This document shows positions 35,756-38,245 of a stretch of 38,245 nt of DNA, piece by piece. Where the stretch lies: contig NZ_JASMRZ010000056.1 of assembly GCF_030462475.1 (NCBI RefSeq), positions 1 through 38,245 on the forward strand, read 5' to 3'. A program made the translations under genes and the position numbers. The stretch's first letter is position 1; the number at the start of each line of letters is the position of its first letter. The notes under the pieces are model-generated. The model made no database searches. It was not told the origin of the DNA and saw nothing but the letters and a program-made list of their open reading frames with translations. This stretch comes from Variovorax sp. CAN15. Lineage in GTDB: Bacteria; Pseudomonadota; Gammaproteobacteria; Burkholderiales; Burkholderiaceae_C.

Positions 35756-36129
35756 CCGCGACCCGGGGCATCCAGGGCATCGTCCTGCTGGCACACGGCT
35801 CTCGCGACGAGCGCTGGCGCCAGCCCATCGAAGCCGTTGCCGAACGGGTGCGCGCCGGCGATCCCGATGCCCGTGTGGCCTGCGCCTACATGGAACTGGC
35901 CACGCCCGGCCTGCCCACCGCCACCGAGGCGCTGATTGCCGGCGGCGCCACCGCCATCCGAGTCGTTCCGCTCTTCCTCGGCATGGGCAAGCATGCTCGC
36001 GAAGACTTGCCGCTGCAGGTCGAGGCTCTGCGCCAGCGCTGGCCCGCCGTGGGCTTCTCGCTGGCCCGCATCGTGGGCGAAGAGCCCGAACTGGTCGATC
36101 TCCTGGCCAGGATCGCGGTCAAATCATGA
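35752..36129 (+). CDS. cbiX: short sirohydrochlorin chelatase-like protein (CbiX small type)
   Basis: A 125-residue single-domain member of the CbiX/SirB chelatase family, which inserts Co or Fe into sirohydrochlorin. The metal-binding histidines of the family are present: H15 in VLLAHGSRDE and H81 in LFLGMGKHARED. Also visible are AYMELATPGLPTATEALIAG and AIRVVPLFLG. It is half the size of the two-domain bacterial CbiX and probably acts as a dimer, as the small CbiX proteins do. The ATG overlaps the lptG stop. Because a cysB-type regulator follows, ferrochelation for siroheme in sulfite reductase is the likely job; this is inference from context. Confidence 0.88.
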   Translation: MTATRGIQGIVLLAHGSRDERWRQPIEAVAERVRAGDPDARVACAYMELATPGLPTATEALIAGGATAIRVVPLFLGMGKHAREDLPLQVEALRQRWPAVGFSLARIVGEEPELVDLLARIAVKS

Positions 36130-36166
36130 ACATTCGGCAATTTCGATAGATTCCGAAGGCATAATG

Positions 36167-36188
36167 AATTCCGCAATAAGACGGAATT
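36167..36188. promoter_or_regulatory. palindrome at the cysB promoter, candidate autoregulatory operator
   Basis: AATTCCG (36167-36173) and CGGAATT (36182-36188) are perfect inverted arms with an 8-base spacer, ending 4 bases before the regulator's ATG. A further ATTCCG lies just upstream, and CATAAT at 36160-36165 could be the -10 box. LysR-type regulators commonly bind such sites and repress their own gene. The role here is inferred. Confidence 0.5.
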
Positions 36189-36192
36189 TGAT

Positions 36193-37134
36193 ATGAATCT
36201 GCATCAGTTCAAGTTTGTTCAGGAAGCCGTGCGGCGCAACCTGAACCTCACCGAGGCGGCCAAGGCCCTGCACACCTCGCAGCCCGGGGTTTCGAAGGCC
36301 ATCATCGAACTCGAGGAAGAACTGGGCGTCGAGATCTTCGCGCGCCACGGCAAGCGGCTGAAGCGCGTCACCGAGCCGGGCCAGCACGTCATCGCCAGCA
36401 TCGAACTCATCATGCGCGAGGTGGGCAACCTCAAGCGCATCGGCGAGCAGTTCAGCGCACAGGACAGCGGCACCCTCTCCATCGCCACCACCCACACCCA
36501 GGCGCGCTACGTGTTGCCGGTGCCCGTGGCCAACCTGCGCGAGGCGTACCCCAAGGTCAACGTCAGCCTGCACCAGGGTTCGCCCGACCAGGTGGCGCGC
36601 ATGGTGATCGACGAGATCGCCGAGATCGGCATCGCCACCGAGTCGCTCGACGGCTACGCCGAGCTGGTGACCCTGCCCTGCTACGAATGGCAGCACGTGC
36701 TGGTGCTGCCCAAGGACCACCCGCTGGCCTCCAAGGAGCGCGTCTCGCTCGAAGACCTGGCGAGCGAGCCGATCATCACCTACCACCCCTCGTTCACCGG
36801 CCGCACGCGCATCGACCATGCGTTCGCGCAGAAGAAGCTCACGCCGCGCATCGCGCTGGAGGCCATCGACTCCGACGTGATCAAGACCTACGTGCGCCTC
36901 GGGCTGGGCGTGGGCATCGTGGCCGAGATGGCGGTGCGCGACGAGTCGAACGCCGACCTCGTGGTGCGCCCGATGGGCCATGTGTTCGGCCAGAATATTG
37001 CGCGGGTCGCGTTCAAGCGCAGCGCCTACCTGCGCAACTTCGTGTTCAAGTTCGCCGAGCTGCTGTCCGACCGCCTCGACCGCAACCTGATCGCGAAGGC
37101 CTTGAGCGGCCACCACCAAGACTACGAACTGTAA
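36193..37134 (+). CDS. cysB: CysB-type LysR transcriptional regulator
   Basis: This 313-residue regulator of sulfur assimilation has an N-terminal winged helix-turn-helix (1-60, NLTEAAKALHTSQPGVSKAI) and a periplasmic-binding-protein-like effector domain (~90-295). Residues known to bind sulfate in Klebsiella CysB occur at identical positions: T100, T102 and Q103 (TTHTQARY), T149 (GIATE), W166 (CYEWQ) and T202 (PSFTGR). This makes a CysB/Cbl-type identity strong; effector is probably O- or N-acetylserine, or a sulfur anion. It lies 63 bases after cbiX, with its own promoter palindrome, and upstream of a class I aminotransferase. Whether it regulates those neighbours is unknown. Confidence 0.95.
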   Translation: MNLHQFKFVQEAVRRNLNLTEAAKALHTSQPGVSKAIIELEEELGVEIFARHGKRLKRVTEPGQHVIASIELIMREVGNLKRIGEQFSAQDSGTLSIATTHTQARYVLPVPVANLREAYPKVNVSLHQGSPDQVARMVIDEIAEIGIATESLDGYAELVTLPCYEWQHVLVLPKDHPLASKERVSLEDLASEPIITYHPSFTGRTRIDHAFAQKKLTPRIALEAIDSDVIKTYVRLGLGVGIVAEMAVRDESNADLVVRPMGHVFGQNIARVAFKRSAYLRNFVFKFAELLSDRLDRNLIAKALSGHHQDYEL

Positions 37135-37137
37135 ACA

Positions 37138-37246
37138 GGATCACCCCCAGGCTTCGCGCACTTCGTGTCGCTTCGCCACCCCCCTTGCAGGGGGCAACAC
37201 CTGCGGCCCGGCAAAGCCGGTTCCGCGGTGTTCCTGGAAGGGGCGA
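37138..37246. repeat. structured intergenic repeat (Variovorax-type)
   Basis: A GC-rich element of about 109 bases fills most of the gap before the aminotransferase. It contains CCCCC-TTGC-AGGGGG (37181-37194), a long imperfect hairpin from AACACC (37196-37201) to GGTGTT (37227-37232) with an inner CCGGCAAAGCCGG, and TTCGCGCACTTCGTGTCGCT near its left end. I recall near-identical elements at many sites in Variovorax and relatives; copy number cannot be checked here. Confidence 0.6.
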
Positions 37247-37295
37247 CGACGAGCAAGTGGCATATAGAACAACAGTTGAAGAAATCACGAACATC

Positions 37296-38245
37296 ATGAG
37301 CACGTCCCCACGCACGCCCGACATCGTCACCAAGCTGCCGGCCGTCGGCACCACCATCTTCACCGTGATGTCGGCGCTGGCCGCCGAGAAGAACGCGGTC
37401 AACCTGGGCCAGGGCTTCCCTGACTTCCACTGCGACCCGAAGCTGCTCGAAGACGTGACGGCCGCCATGGCCGCGGGCCACAACCAGTACCCGCCGATGC
37501 CCGGCATTCCGGCACTGCGCGATGCCATCGCCGCCAAGATCTCGGCCCAGTACGGCCACAGCTACAGCGCGGCCACGGAAATCACCGTCACCGCCGGCGC
37601 CACGCAGGCCATCATCACGGCCATCCTCGCCGTGGTGCGTCCGGGCGACGAAGTGATCGTGCTCGAGCCCTGCTACGACAGCTACGTGCCCAACATCGAA
37701 CTGGCCGGCGGCAGCGTGGTGCGCGTGCCGCTGGTGCCGGGCACGTTCCGCCCCGACTTCGACAAGATCGCCGCCGCGCTCACGCCGCGCACGCGCGCCA
37801 TCATCATCAACACGCCGCACAACCCGAGCGCCACGGTCTGGACCGAGGCCGAGATGCGCCAGCTCGAGGAACTGCTCGCGCCCACCGACGTGTTCGTCAT
37901 CAGCGACGAGGTCTACGAGCACATGGTGTTCGACGGCGCCCGCCACGAGAGCGTGGCGCGCTTTCCGGGACTGGCCGCGCGCAGCTTCATCGTCAGCAGC
38001 TTCGGCAAGACCTACCACGTCACCGGCTGGAAGGTCGGCTACGTGGCGGCGCCTGCCCCGCTGATGGCCGAGTTCCGCAAGGTGCATCAGTTCAACGTGT
38101 TCACCGTGAACACGCCGATGCAGCACGCGCTCGCGCAGTACATGGCCGAGCCGAAGCCGTATCTCGAACTGCCGGCCTTCTACCAGCGCAAGCGCGACCT
38201 GTTCGCCGCCGGCCTGTCCGAGAAGACCCGCTTCAGGCTGCTGCG
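37296..38245 (+). CDS. class I PLP-dependent aminotransferase, probably methionine aminotransferase (partial)
   Basis: This is the first 316 residues of a fold-type I aminotransferase; the C-terminus is beyond the window. Recognisable parts are VNLGQGFPDFHCDPKLLEDV, HNQYPPMPGIPALRDAIAAK, ITVTAGATQAI, the PLP-phosphate and ring contacts NTPHNPSATVW and ISDEVYEHMVFDG, and the Schiff-base lysine in SFGKTYHVTGWKVGY. These features resemble YbdL-type methionine (keto-glutamine/KMTB) aminotransferases, which fits the nearby sulfur regulator, but specificity is inference. The ATG at 37296 begins MSTSPRTPDIVTKLP; an in-frame extension upstream would run into the repeat element. Confidence 0.9.
   Translation, partial: MSTSPRTPDIVTKLPAVGTTIFTVMSALAAEKNAVNLGQGFPDFHCDPKLLEDVTAAMAAGHNQYPPMPGIPALRDAIAAKISAQYGHSYSAATEITVTAGATQAIITAILAVVRPGDEVIVLEPCYDSYVPNIELAGGSVVRVPLVPGTFRPDFDKIAAALTPRTRAIIINTPHNPSATVWTEAEMRQLEELLAPTDVFVISDEVYEHMVFDGARHESVARFPGLAARSFIVSSFGKTYHVTGWKVGYVAAPAPLMAEFRKVHQFNVFTVNTPMQHALAQYMAEPKPYLELPAFYQRKRDLFAAGLSEKTRFRLL

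Overview
The window is GC-rich chromosomal DNA of a Betaproteobacterium, most likely Comamonadaceae and close to Variovorax. The reasons are the gene orders rimP-nusA-infB-rbfA-truB-typA, ratA-rnfH divergent from smpB, and lptF-lptG divergent from pepA-holC, together with an intergenic repeat before the last gene that I recall from Variovorax-like genomes. The genus is inference from memory, not from a search. I see no phage, insertion sequence, CRISPR array or integration site. Genes are tightly packed and no gene-free stretch exceeds 300 bases. The largest gaps are 26923-27149, 15796-15985 and 37135-37295, and each contains a described element.

Layout: 1-510 is the start of guaB (minus strand, runs off the left edge). 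639-2517 holds a small exported DUF4124 protein, then rnfH-ratA facing away from smpB. 2614-4845 is a compact cluster: an ECF sigma factor and a membrane anti-sigma factor flanked by two paralogous COG4315 envelope proteins, one periplasmic and one a lipoprotein. A strong terminator follows, then a 474-residue single-membrane-span protein of unknown function. 6405-15795 is a long minus-strand translation/transcription operon, in transcription order rimP, nusA, infB, rbfA, truB, typA and an EamA-type exporter. It is preceded by a promoter with an intrinsic terminator immediately downstream, and a 92-base palindrome separates infB from rbfA.

15986-22850 (minus) is a yejABEF-type peptide ABC importer followed by an MFS transporter. 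Divergent from it is fabI (enoyl-ACP reductase), then an exported LigE-like ATP-dependent DNA ligase. A large Orn/Lys/Arg decarboxylase lies on the minus strand, divergent from an NfeD-SPFH pair. A tRNA-Ser(GGA) gene with its own terminator follows, then a coiled-coil protein and a stand-alone receiver domain. 29779-30996 is an orphan branched-chain-amino-acid-type binding lipoprotein. 31134-33491 is pepA-holC plus a small unknown gene, translationally coupled. 33513-36129 is lptF-lptG-cbiX, also coupled. A CysB-type regulator and a partial class I aminotransferase end the window.

Functional links: the central operon makes ribosome-maturation and translation factors. LptF and LptG form the lipopolysaccharide-export permease. 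A short CbiX chelatase next to CysB joins siroheme synthesis to sulfur assimilation. The least explained unit is the sigma/anti-sigma/COG4315 cluster, which looks like a self-contained envelope-response module.
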